A stretch of 64,000 bases of DNA from Candidatus Villigracilis affinis. Lineage in GTDB: Bacteria > Chloroflexota > Anaerolineae > Anaerolineales > Villigracilaceae. The notes below the pieces were generated by a model that worked only from the letters and a program-made list of their open reading frames with translations, did not search any database and was not told the origin of the DNA. Positions 56,931 to 64,000 of this stretch are shown here, piece after piece. Made by a program: the position numbers and the translations under genes. How positions within the stretch are numbered: position 1 is the first letter of the stretch; every line of letters starts with the position of its first letter. The DNA lies in the NCBI GenBank assembly GCA_016718275.1, contig JADKEA010000020.1, positions 124,001-188,000 on the forward strand, written 5' to 3'.

Positions 56931-57425
56931 ATGACCGACAAAGCATTTCAAGATCATTATCCTGAATACCTTGCCCACTGTTATGGCTGCGGCAGCATGA
57001 ACGAGCTTGGACATCAGATCAAAAGTTTTTGGGATGGTGAAGAATCAGTCTGCCATTTTCAGCCCAAGCCGTATCACACGGCGATCCCCGGGTATGTGTA
57101 TGGCGGATTGCTGGCTTCGCTGATCGATTGCCACGGCACGGGTACGGCTGCGGCGGCAGGGTATCGCGCCGAAAACCGCGAGATGACTACCGAGCCGCCC
57201 CTGCGCTATCTCACCGCTTCATTACACGTGGACTATCTCAAACCCACGCCGATGGGACCAACCCTCGAGGTGCGCGGCAAAGTGAAAGAGATCAAAGGCC
57301 GCAAGGTCGTTATCGAGGAATGGATCCTCGCCAATGGTGTGGTCACCGTGCGCGGGGAGGTGGTGGCTGTGCAGGTGCCAGAGCATTTGGTGTTGGAGTT
57401 GCTGGAGGGAAAGGATGAGGGATGA
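56931..57425 (+). CDS. Hotdog-fold thioesterase (PaaI-like)
   Basis: 164 residues from the ATG at 56931 (AAAGGTG 7 nt upstream; the GTG at 56922 is inside it). CYGCGSMNELGHQIKSFWDG at 17-36 has two Cys that could bind a metal, then FQPKPYHTAIPGYVYGGLLASLIDCHGTGTA with the Asp of thioesterase type (about 66), and VDYLKPTPMGPTLEVRGKVK. It probably cleaves acyl-CoA or another thioester; substrate unknown. Confidence 0.85.
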   Translation: MTDKAFQDHYPEYLAHCYGCGSMNELGHQIKSFWDGEESVCHFQPKPYHTAIPGYVYGGLLASLIDCHGTGTAAAAGYRAENREMTTEPPLRYLTASLHVDYLKPTPMGPTLEVRGKVKEIKGRKVVIEEWILANGVVTVRGEVVAVQVPEHLVLELLEGKDEG

Positions 57426-57550
57426 AAGAAAGAGGAAAGAAGTAAGAAGTGGGGAGTAGCGAGGGAATGGATTTGATGTGTTTGAATGAATAGCGTCCCG
57501 CATGATAGATTGCGGGACGCTTCCTATTTCCTATTTTCCAATTACCAATG
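57419..57550. repeat. Intergenic low-complexity repeat pair
   Basis: The left arm GAAAGAAAGAGGAAAGAAGT (from about 57424) faces CTTCCTATTTCCTATTTTCC (about 57521-57540), with a small stem GCGTCCCGCA/TGCGGGACGC (57491-57520) between. Same style as in cydDC. Confidence 0.6.
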
Positions 57551-57555
57551 ACTTT

Positions 57556-57948
57556 CTACTCCCCAAAGAACTCCCTCATCGGCTTGAAGTAGAAATCCTC
57601 CCAGCCTTTTTTGTAGCTGTCTTCCTGCCCTGCGGGGATGTTTGTGTGAACAAGCGTCAGTTTTGTTTTCCCGTTCGTTTCTTCCAATAAAATTTCAACG
57701 CGCGAGTCTGGCGCTTCTTCGGGGAATTCGCTTGTGCGCCAGGCTTGTGTGATTCTTTTATTTTCTTCCAATTCCAAAAACGTGCCCCAGATGTAACCGT
57801 CCCAGGCGGTGAAATCACCGTTGGTTTTGCCGTCCACTTTGGCGGGGCTGCCGGTCATCAGGGTATGTCCCTGCGTGGAGAGATACGCCTTGTAGATTTT
57901 ATCGGCGCTTGTGTTGAACTCAGCCGTGAGATTAAATTCATTTTTCAT
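57556..57948 (-). CDS. SRPBCC / AHSA1-like domain protein
   Basis: 130 residues from the ATG at 57948 (a second ATG at 57951 is close to GGAGG). Family pattern: FNLTAEFNTSADKIYKAYLS, GDFTAWDGYIWGTFLELEEN, KRITQAWRTSEFPEEAPDSR, KLTLVHTNIPAGQED and GWEDFYFKPMREFF. It has a hydrophobic cavity as in other AHSA1-like proteins; ligand unknown. It is preceded by the repeat at 57946-58006. Confidence 0.85.
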   Translation of the reverse strand: MKNEFNLTAEFNTSADKIYKAYLSTQGHTLMTGSPAKVDGKTNGDFTAWDGYIWGTFLELEENKRITQAWRTSEFPEEAPDSRVEILLEETNGKTKLTLVHTNIPAGQEDSYKKGWEDFYFKPMREFFGE

Positions 57949-58006
57949 CATTACCTCCAACCTTCCAACCTGTAACCTGCAAGCCTTCACCCTCTCCTAA
58001 ATCGCC
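57946..58006. repeat. Short CCAACCTTCCAACCTGTAACC-type repeat
   Basis: Tandem-like CCAACCT/CTGCAAGCC units at 57955-57995, similar to the right arm of the repeat at 955-1018. No clear left arm. Confidence 0.45.
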
Positions 58007-58923
58007 CATTCCTTCTTTTTAGCATTCATCTCTTTTGCGATCTCGGCGGCGAGGCGGGCATTGTTGAGCAGCAGGGCGAGGTTGGCTTTAAGCGATTTGC
58101 CCTTGGTCAACTCGCTGATGCGGCCCAGCAAAAACGGAGTGAGCTTCTGCCCGTGGATTCCCTGCGCGATGGCTTCGGCGGATGCTTGAGCGATCATCGG
58201 TTCCATTTCAGACTTTGAAATTGCTTCTGCTTCGGGAATCGGATTCGTGACGAGGATGCCGCTCTTCATGCCCAAGTTCCAATGGGCTTTGGCGAAGTCC
58301 GCGATCTCTTTGGGGGAGTCGAGGCGGGCGCTGACTCCGAGTCCGCTTTCGCGGGAGTAGAAGGCGGGGAATTCATCGGTTTGGTAACCGACGACAGGCA
58401 CGCCCATGGTTTCAAGATATTCGAGTGTGGCAGGCAAATCCAAAATGGCTTTTGCGCCCGCGCAGACGACAATGGTGGGAATCTCTGCGAGGGAGCGCAG
58501 GTCGGTGGAAATGTCGAAGGACGATTCCTTGTGAACGCCGCCGATGCCGCCAGTGGCAAAGACTTTGATGCCCGCTTTTTCCGCGGCGAACATGGTCCCT
58601 GCGACGGTGGTGCCGCCGTTCATTTTTTTGACGATGGCGGTGGCGAAATCGCGGTGACTCACTTTCAGTGTGGATTGTGATTCAGAAAGCCGAACCAGTT
58701 CTTCGTCTGAGAGACCGATTCGGATCTCTCCATCCAGCAAGGCCACAGTGGCGGGAGTCGCGCCTGCTTCGCGCACCTGCTTTTCCATATCCCGCGCGAG
58801 TTCGAGATTTTGCGGGCGGGGCAGGCCGTGGGTGATGACGGTGGATTCGAGGGCGACGATCGGCGTGCCGCTGTTGAGCGCGCGCGCGATTTCAAGAGAG
58901 AGGGTGAGGTTATTTTTTTTCAC
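57997..58923 (-). CDS. psuG: Pseudouridine-5'-phosphate glycosidase
   Basis: 308 residues from a GTG at 58923 that overlaps the TAG stop of the SPFH-like gene. IndA/PsuG family: VALESTVITHGLPRPQNLEL, ATPATVALLDGEIRIGLSDEEL, KMNGGTTVAGTMFAAEKAGI with the catalytic Lys, FATGGIGGVHKESSFDISTDL and VVCAGAKAILDLPATLEYLE. It splits pseudouridine 5'-phosphate to uracil and ribose phosphate. The kinase PsuK is not adjacent. A longer in-frame region upstream is the overlapping gene read in another frame. Confidence 0.93.
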   Translation of the reverse strand: MKKNNLTLSLEIARALNSGTPIVALESTVITHGLPRPQNLELARDMEKQVREAGATPATVALLDGEIRIGLSDEELVRLSESQSTLKVSHRDFATAIVKKMNGGTTVAGTMFAAEKAGIKVFATGGIGGVHKESSFDISTDLRSLAEIPTIVVCAGAKAILDLPATLEYLETMGVPVVGYQTDEFPAFYSRESGLGVSARLDSPKEIADFAKAHWNLGMKSGILVTNPIPEAEAISKSEMEPMIAQASAEAIAQGIHGQKLTPFLLGRISELTKGKSLKANLALLLNNARLAAEIAKEMNAKKKEWAI

Positions 58924-60506
58924 TATGATTTTCTGATCCAATGGTGGGTGAGATGAGAGATATCGAACAACGCCTTTTCGATGCGGGCGAGGTCGGCTTG
59001 TTTTTCTTCCTGCGGCTTGGGTTCTTTTTCGATCAATTCCTTGCCCGCGAGCAATTCCTTGCGGAAGGCTTTGAGGATCTCCTGCGCGGTGGCGGTGGCA
59101 TCCTTGCGGCTGGAGTCGCGCTGCATCACCTGACCTTTGAGGTCGGGGTTGGCGGCGACGAAGGCTTCCCATTCCTTGTCGAGTTCCTTGTCTTTGTAGG
59201 AGGAACGTGATGCGCTGGACGGCCTTTCGTAATTTCTAATGATGACATGGTCGATCATGTTGATGATCTCGGCGGTTTCGAAACGTTTCTTCAAGCGTTC
59301 GATACTGGCGAATTTCTTGGCGTTTTCGCGCGCGAGATTCCAGGCTTCTTTGTGTTTGTCGAGAATGAGCGTGGAGGGCAGCAGCCATGTGCCGATGTCG
59401 ATCCATTCGATGGAGATGCCGATCTTTGCGGCTTTATCCTTGAACGGTTTTTCAAAGAATTGGGCGGTGATCTTTGAGCGTGATTTGAAACTGGGCGCGG
59501 AGGATTCTTTTTTGCCCGCCACAGTTTGCTGACCCGTCAATTCGACGCGCATTTGCGCGATGGTCTGGTCATTGTTGGAAGCGAGATCGATCTCCTTTTG
59601 GCCGATGGTGACGAGGATCTCACTCAGGGAATGCGAGGTGATCAATTTTTCCAGCTCGGAGGTGATGAGTGGAATTGCGGAGGTATCCCACGGGAAGCTG
59701 ACCGCAGATGGGGTGGACGGTACTGGTGTAATGATGGTCTGATTGTAGACAAGCGCCTTGACCGCCTCTTCATCGAAAAGATAGGAGCTATCGTGTGCAT
59801 CGGCGTCTTCTGGTTTGGGCTTGCGCAACAGGCTGAAGATGATCTTGATATCCTGCGCTTCGATCGGGATGCCGTCCTTGGTGCGCGATTTGACGGTGAG
59901 TCCGCTGACGAACTGGTCGCGCAGATTAATGATGGCATATTCGCGCTTGCCGACTTCATCGAATTTGCCGATCTCACGAATGCGTTCGAACCTGCCGAGT
60001 CCCCACGCTTCTTTGCGCGGATAAATGACTCCAGGTTCGCCGTTCACTTTTTCGAGCAGGGCCACACTGTCGAGATTAACCTGAATCGCGCCAGGCCCAC
60101 CGATGAGGATGATGGGGGAGGTCTCATCCTTTTCCACAACGCGGCCTTCATTGATCGTAATTTTGTCGTAGCCGTAGCCGAAGGTCACTTCTTCAAGGAA
60201 TTGGGAGGCGAGGTCTTCATCGTGCAATTCGAAAATATCATCGAGATAAAGGGATGCCATTTTTCTGGCGAGGCTGTAAACCACTGCCATCAGGGGAACG
60301 TATTTCACGAGACTCATGCCGACGATAACTGCGGCCTGCCATATTTCCTGCACGAAGAAAACAGTGAGAAGCATCGAAACACCGCTGAGCCCAAGCCACA
60401 CAACGAGTTGTGCAATGCTGCGCCAGCGGTTTCTGAAATCCACGCTCTCGTCGGTCAGGCCGAAAAGCAGGGTGTTGAGTTCGTCGCGCTGTAAAGGCTT
60501 TTTCAT
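58923..60506 (-). CDS. SPFH/Band-7-like membrane protein, partner B
   Basis: 527 residues. Two membrane helices (about 32-55, AQLVVWLGLSGVSMLLTVFF, and about 60-80, AVIVGMSLVKYVPLMAVVYSL), then a Band-7-like core (about 128-290, GGPGAIQVNLDSVALLEKVN ... REYAIINLRDQFVSGLTV), a Ser/Lys-rich linker, and a long charged helical tail from about 390. It is coupled by a 4-nt overlap to partner A and followed by psuG with overlapping stop/start (TAGTG). SPFH proteins form large rings or rafts; this pair may form a mixed one. Confidence 0.78.
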   Translation of the reverse strand: MKKPLQRDELNTLLFGLTDESVDFRNRWRSIAQLVVWLGLSGVSMLLTVFFVQEIWQAAVIVGMSLVKYVPLMAVVYSLARKMASLYLDDIFELHDEDLASQFLEEVTFGYGYDKITINEGRVVEKDETSPIILIGGPGAIQVNLDSVALLEKVNGEPGVIYPRKEAWGLGRFERIREIGKFDEVGKREYAIINLRDQFVSGLTVKSRTKDGIPIEAQDIKIIFSLLRKPKPEDADAHDSSYLFDEEAVKALVYNQTIITPVPSTPSAVSFPWDTSAIPLITSELEKLITSHSLSEILVTIGQKEIDLASNNDQTIAQMRVELTGQQTVAGKKESSAPSFKSRSKITAQFFEKPFKDKAAKIGISIEWIDIGTWLLPSTLILDKHKEAWNLARENAKKFASIERLKKRFETAEIINMIDHVIIRNYERPSSASRSSYKDKELDKEWEAFVAANPDLKGQVMQRDSSRKDATATAQEILKAFRKELLAGKELIEKEPKPQEEKQADLARIEKALFDISHLTHHWIRKS

Positions 60507-61906
60507 GGCTGGCCTCCACCCTGTTGGTTGCGCGGCGCGTCAGGATTGTTATCCAGAAGCCATTTCCAGATGTCATCCAGTTTTCTTAACTCTTTTTCCA
60601 TATCGGTGTTGGCGCTGCTCTCAAAGAGGATGTATTCCTTGAGCGGCTGAATGAGCAATTGCAGTGTTTTGAATGGATTTTGCTGCGGCAGGGTGGGCTT
60701 GCCGCTGAATTGTCTGGATGCGATCTTTGCGAAACTCTTGCTGGCTTCATCACGTGAGGCGGTTTCGATCAACGCCTCTTTTTCCTTGAGTTGATTTTCC
60801 TCTTTCTTTGCGAGGTTCATCCACTCCGTGCTCCACTGTGAAATGATCTGGTTCTCGATCTCCTGTTCGAAGAGCACATTGTGAATGCGCACTTCCATGA
60901 TCTCAAGTCCGCGCGATTCGAGTTGTTTGAATTCGAGGCTTTCGAGCCATTCGCCTGTGGGGATGCCCGTATCGTCCAGCGCCACCACGTCGCTTTGTTT
61001 GACGCGCTTGTTGATCATGTCTTCGATGGTTTGCAGGCCGCTGATTCCAGTGGATGTGAACAGCTCACTGAGTTTGAATTTGCGGATGTATTCGCGCCAG
61101 ATATTCACGACAAGGTGTGACGGCAGCTTGTTCCATTCCATGCGCACCTTGGTGTTATCCGTGGTGCCCAGTTGGATGACTTCCCGTGTAATGGCATTGC
61201 GGACAGCCTCTTCATCATAGCCATATTGCGAGGTCACACCGCTCTCAGACGGTTTCTTTTCAACGGGACGCTTGATACTGAACTTGATGCTGATCGTGGG
61301 GGAGATCTCAAAACCGTCGCGCGTCATTCCGCTGGTTTGCTGGCGGCGCTCGTTGCTGGCTTTGGATGGACCCGACGCAGGGTTTAGAAAAGGCTGATCG
61401 CTCGCCAGCGGACCGATGAATTGCCACTGCGAGCGCAGGTCCACACTGCCTGCGATGTATTCATTCCCGCTCGTGAATTTGATACCCGGGCCAACGGTAT
61501 CTTTGATTTCGGTATCCGTGCGCAGCACGAGGGCGCTGGCGGTATCGAGAAGAATCACCCCTGCGCCGCGTTTGCCTGCTTCGCCTTCATGCAGGATGAC
61601 CCGTCCATTTTTGACGAACAACGCAGGTCCGCGGGAGCCTGATTCGAAATTGCTCACACGAGCTGCGATCTCACGCCTATGTTTTGGATTTTGGATGGGT
61701 AGAACGAATTGGGAGAAGAAGTAGATCAGTTTGTCGCGCAGGTAGAATGCGGCGAAAATATCCAAAGCGAGCACAATGCCGCTCACAATGTAACTAAATG
61801 GAATTTTCGCGGCCCACACCACGATGTTCCAGATCACATTTGTGGTCAATATCACACCGACCGGTGTCTGCAGAAATGAGCCAATTCCGCTGAATATTTT
61901 TCGCAT
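60503..61906 (-). CDS. SPFH/Band-7-like membrane protein, partner A
   Basis: 467 residues. Two membrane helices (about 14-36 and 38-70), then an SPFH-like core (about 92-310, GPALFVKNGRVILHEGEAGK ... SALVLRTDTEIKDTVGPGIKF) and the family-like segment VRNAITREVIQLGTTDNTK. The C-terminal end, rich in Lys/Glu, reaches ESSANTDMEKELRKLDDIWK and a Gln/Gly tail. It shares with partner B the GPGAIQVN/GPALFVKN and VILLDTASAL/QVNLDSVALL pattern. No partner of known function is nearby. Confidence 0.78.
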   Translation of the reverse strand: MRKIFSGIGSFLQTPVGVILTTNVIWNIVVWAAKIPFSYIVSGIVLALDIFAAFYLRDKLIYFFSQFVLPIQNPKHRREIAARVSNFESGSRGPALFVKNGRVILHEGEAGKRGAGVILLDTASALVLRTDTEIKDTVGPGIKFTSGNEYIAGSVDLRSQWQFIGPLASDQPFLNPASGPSKASNERRQQTSGMTRDGFEISPTISIKFSIKRPVEKKPSESGVTSQYGYDEEAVRNAITREVIQLGTTDNTKVRMEWNKLPSHLVVNIWREYIRKFKLSELFTSTGISGLQTIEDMINKRVKQSDVVALDDTGIPTGEWLESLEFKQLESRGLEIMEVRIHNVLFEQEIENQIISQWSTEWMNLAKKEENQLKEKEALIETASRDEASKSFAKIASRQFSGKPTLPQQNPFKTLQLLIQPLKEYILFESSANTDMEKELRKLDDIWKWLLDNNPDAPRNQQGGGQP

Positions 61907-62074
61907 CTTGGGTTGATTCTAAAGCAGAAAATGGGAATTTGGCAAACGAGTTCTTCCGTGCGTGCAAGGGGCATTTTTGACTCTTGATTTTTATCGGCTT
62001 TGACTTATACTGGATTTACCTTGTCCAATTTGTATTTGTTAAGGCAGGGCGGATCCCATGTGGAAGAGGAAGAA

Positions 62075-62638
62075 ATGAACGGAAAAGATCAAAGCATGAA
62101 GCGCACGGTCCTGATCGGGGCTGCTGTCCTTGTGATTGTCGCAGCCGCTTTTGCCTTCAGGAATTTCAGCACCCAGGGAGCCTCTGCGAAAGCACCGATG
62201 AGCGCAATCGTCAGTTTAAGCGTTGACAAAGAATCCTTCGATGGCAGCGACGATGTCCTGGTACACGTCACCATCACAAACCCGAATAATTACCCGATCC
62301 GCATTCTCAAATGGTTCACGCCCTTGAATGGGATCGAACGCTCGTTGTTCACCGTCACCCGCAACGGCGAATCCGTCCGCTACATTGGCAGGCAGATCAA
62401 ACGCGCCGAACCGACCGAAGCCGATTACATCACGCTGGAGGCAGGTGGAAGTGTTACTGCCGATGTCAACCTCTCGGAACATTATGAACTTTCAAGTTCC
62501 GATAATTATGAGGTCATGTATGATGTCACCTCGCTTCAACTGTATGTGGAGAAGGAGATCGGAGAATTGAATAACGGTCGTTTGAGCTCAACCCCGATAA
62601 AAATGTTTATTACAGGGCGCGAGGCTCCTGCACACTAG
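62075..62638 (+). CDS. Secreted/anchored homologue of the M35 N-terminal domain
   Basis: 187 residues from the ATG at 62075 (AGAGGAAG upstream; an ATG at 62096 is possible). One hydrophobic segment (about 10-29, RTVLIGAAVLVIVAAAFAF) is followed by a single beta domain of about 130 residues: SVDKESFDGSDDVLVHVTIT, RILKWFTPLNGIERSLFTVT, IKRAEPTEADYITLEAGGSV. The next gene has the same domain before its protease: DSASFGTGDRVVVRVNIS, RILKWLTPALGVEASLFNVT, VKRAAPTESDYLTIAPGGSV. It has no protease domain itself, so it may inhibit, guard or fold the protease next to it; this is inference. Confidence 0.8.
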   Translation: MNGKDQSMKRTVLIGAAVLVIVAAAFAFRNFSTQGASAKAPMSAIVSLSVDKESFDGSDDVLVHVTITNPNNYPIRILKWFTPLNGIERSLFTVTRNGESVRYIGRQIKRAEPTEADYITLEAGGSVTADVNLSEHYELSSSDNYEVMYDVTSLQLYVEKEIGELNNGRLSSTPIKMFITGREAPAH

Positions 62639-62680
62639 TGCATGCCAACCGTGCTCTTAAAATTTCAGATCGGAGGAAAC

Positions 62681-64000
62681 ATGAAGTTAGGAAATCAAGT
62701 TGTACGTAAAGCATTTTATGGGGTCATGATATTGCTGATGGTGCTCGCCGCGTTTGGCACATGGGATGTATCAAGCGCTCGCGCACAGGGATCGCTGAAT
62801 GGGGCAACTGTCAGCCTGAAAGTTGACAGCGCTTCTTTCGGGACCGGTGACAGGGTCGTTGTTCGAGTGAACATTTCCAACCCGACAAATTCCCAGGTAC
62901 GTATTCTCAAATGGCTCACCCCTGCACTGGGCGTTGAAGCTTCCCTGTTCAACGTCACGCGTGATGGAAAAGCGGTTGCCTACCTTGGCAAGCTTGTCAA
63001 ACGTGCCGCTCCTACCGAGTCTGATTACCTCACCATTGCCCCCGGAGGCAGTGTCACAAGTGATGTCAATTTGGCTGATTATTATGACCTTTCCGCTTCT
63101 GGAAATTATTCGGTGAAATACAATGTCGCCTCGGCGAATTTGTATGGAAGCGAGCAGGCTCAAAGCACGGATTCTCTGGCTTCAGAGGCAGTTGATCTGT
63201 TCGTTGAAGGCCGCACGACCCGCGTTCTTCAGGAAGTGATCCCGAACGTTGTGACCGGCACCAATGGATTTTTCGGTTGTTCCGCTTCCCAGCAGACCGA
63301 CCTGATCAATGCCCGCAATGCTGCCAGTACCTACGCGGCTGATGATGTAGCCTACTTTGCCGCGAACAAGCAGGGTGAGCGTTACGTCACCTGGTTTGGC
63401 GTGTACGACTCAGCCAGATACAACCTGGTGAAGACTCACTTCACCAATGTTCAGTATGCTGTGGATACCGCCAACCCAATGACCTTCGACTGTACCTGTA
63501 CAGATCCTGGCGTTTACGCATATGTGTATCCCGATTCTCCCTTCAATATTTATCTGTGCGGAGCATTTTGGAACGCCCCCACAACCGGTACCGACTCAAA
63601 GGCTGGTACTCTTATTCATGAAGTGACCCACTTTACCGTGGTTGGCGGCACCGATGATTATGCTTATGGTCAAACTGCGGCCAAAGCTTTGGCGATCAGC
63701 AACCCCGCCCAGGCGGTCATGAACGCAGACAGTCATGAGTATTTTTCAGAGAATAACCCGCCCTTGGAGGTTTCATCCACAACCTTCACGGATGTACCAG
63801 ATACCTACTGGGCGTATGATTTCATTGAGCGGCTGTACAACGCTGGCATCACCAGCGGATGCAGTACCTCCCCGATGATGTACTGCCCGACCGCTTCCGT
63901 GTCTCGTGCCCAGATGGCGATCTTCATCCTGCGCGGCATGCATGGCAGTGCTTATGTACCTCCAGCTGCTACTGGCACCGTCTTTAGTGATGTTTCCACC
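62681..64000 (+). CDS. Secreted M35 (deuterolysin-like) metallopeptidase with SLH repeats, partial at window end
   Basis: 440 residues are visible with no stop. The ATG at 62681 follows GGAGG. Signal peptide (about 1-36, VMILLMVLAAFGTWDVSSARA), N-terminal domain (about 40-170, like the protein before it), then the peptidase with HEVTH at 313-317 and the third ligand Asp in GGTDDYAYG (about 325), the aspzincin pattern of M35. Cys pairs (CSAS, CTCTD and CGAFW) fit a secreted enzyme. From about 367 come S-layer homology repeats (FTDVPDTYWAYDFIERLYNAG), which bind the cell wall. M35 relatives cut next to Lys or basic residues; here this is only likely. It lies 42 bp after its homologue, probably in one operon. 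Confidence 0.88.
   Translation, partial: MKLGNQVVRKAFYGVMILLMVLAAFGTWDVSSARAQGSLNGATVSLKVDSASFGTGDRVVVRVNISNPTNSQVRILKWLTPALGVEASLFNVTRDGKAVAYLGKLVKRAAPTESDYLTIAPGGSVTSDVNLADYYDLSASGNYSVKYNVASANLYGSEQAQSTDSLASEAVDLFVEGRTTRVLQEVIPNVVTGTNGFFGCSASQQTDLINARNAASTYAADDVAYFAANKQGERYVTWFGVYDSARYNLVKTHFTNVQYAVDTANPMTFDCTCTDPGVYAYVYPDSPFNIYLCGAFWNAPTTGTDSKAGTLIHEVTHFTVVGGTDDYAYGQTAAKALAISNPAQAVMNADSHEYFSENNPPLEVSSTTFTDVPDTYWAYDFIERLYNAGITSGCSTSPMMYCPTASVSRAQMAIFILRGMHGSAYVPPAATGTVFSDVST

Overview
The window looks like chromosomal DNA of a Chloroflexota bacterium, most likely class Anaerolineae. This is inferred from gene content, not from a search. The signs are many secreted or lipid-anchored proteins with Thr/Pro-rich linkers, an isopentenyl phosphate kinase, a CTC-type bL25, a serS T-box leader, several M42 peptidases, and dispersed hairpin repeats in the short intergenic gaps. 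I see no phage, insertion sequence, CRISPR array or rRNA. Most of the window is housekeeping sequence with short operons on both strands.

Layout. 1-2771: cydDC ABC exporter, with four in-frame low-complexity repeat insertions and a frameshift. 2783-6577: rho, a LysM/M23 peptidase, birA and a small membrane protein. 6677-9468 (minus): gyrA behind a leader terminator, and tRNA-Leu(CAG). 9675-11210: small ORFs, glutaredoxin-groES, and two small hypothetical genes. 11320-13097: etfB-etfA. 13196-16502: a RIO-kinase operon (kinase, M24 peptidase, alpha/beta hydrolase) behind a consensus promoter, a 20-codon leader ORF and a cascade of mutually exclusive hairpins. 16595-19145: azlCD, a lipoprotein and a dienelactone-hydrolase-like protein. 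20007-22218: T-box-controlled serS and a DUF456 protein. 22307-27081 (minus): small proteins, one of them frameshifted, then an operon of three M42 peptidases and one S51 peptidase. 27682-33093: SbcC, a glycosyltransferase, a C-free G/T tract, a predicted beta-solenoid protein and bL25. 33171-39873 (minus): a lipoprotein, M32 carboxypeptidase and a MacAB-type efflux operon ending in an SH3 lipoprotein. 40181-47571: a GltD-like flavoprotein, then a possible envelope protein quality-control group (HExxH protease, thioredoxin-fold/cyclophilin lipoprotein, PrsW), TrmI, a TPR/zinc-ribbon protein and a Nudix hydrolase. 47574-52226 (minus): two miniature beta-carbonic-anhydrase-like proteins, dihydropyrimidinase, a four-helix-bundle protein, an unknown family and an amidase. 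52335-58923: a Cys-rich lipoprotein, Fhs with a histone-like tail, isopentenyl phosphate kinase, a Thr/Pro-rich membrane protein, a thioesterase, an SRPBCC protein and PsuG. 58923-61906 (minus): a pair of SPFH-like membrane proteins. 62075-64000: a secreted M35 metallopeptidase with S-layer-homology repeats, cut by the window edge, preceded by a gene encoding a free copy of its N-terminal domain.

The most interesting items are the RIO-kinase leader, the in-frame repeats in cydDC, the M35 peptidase with its free N-terminal-domain homologue, the thioredoxin-fold/cyclophilin fusion lacking the usual first active-site Cys, the lysine-rich tail on Fhs, and a set of promoters whose -10 box lies about 7 nt from the start codon, which implies leaderless mRNAs. 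Two homopolymer frameshifts and one 162-bp C-free tract may be assembly errors and should be checked on reads.
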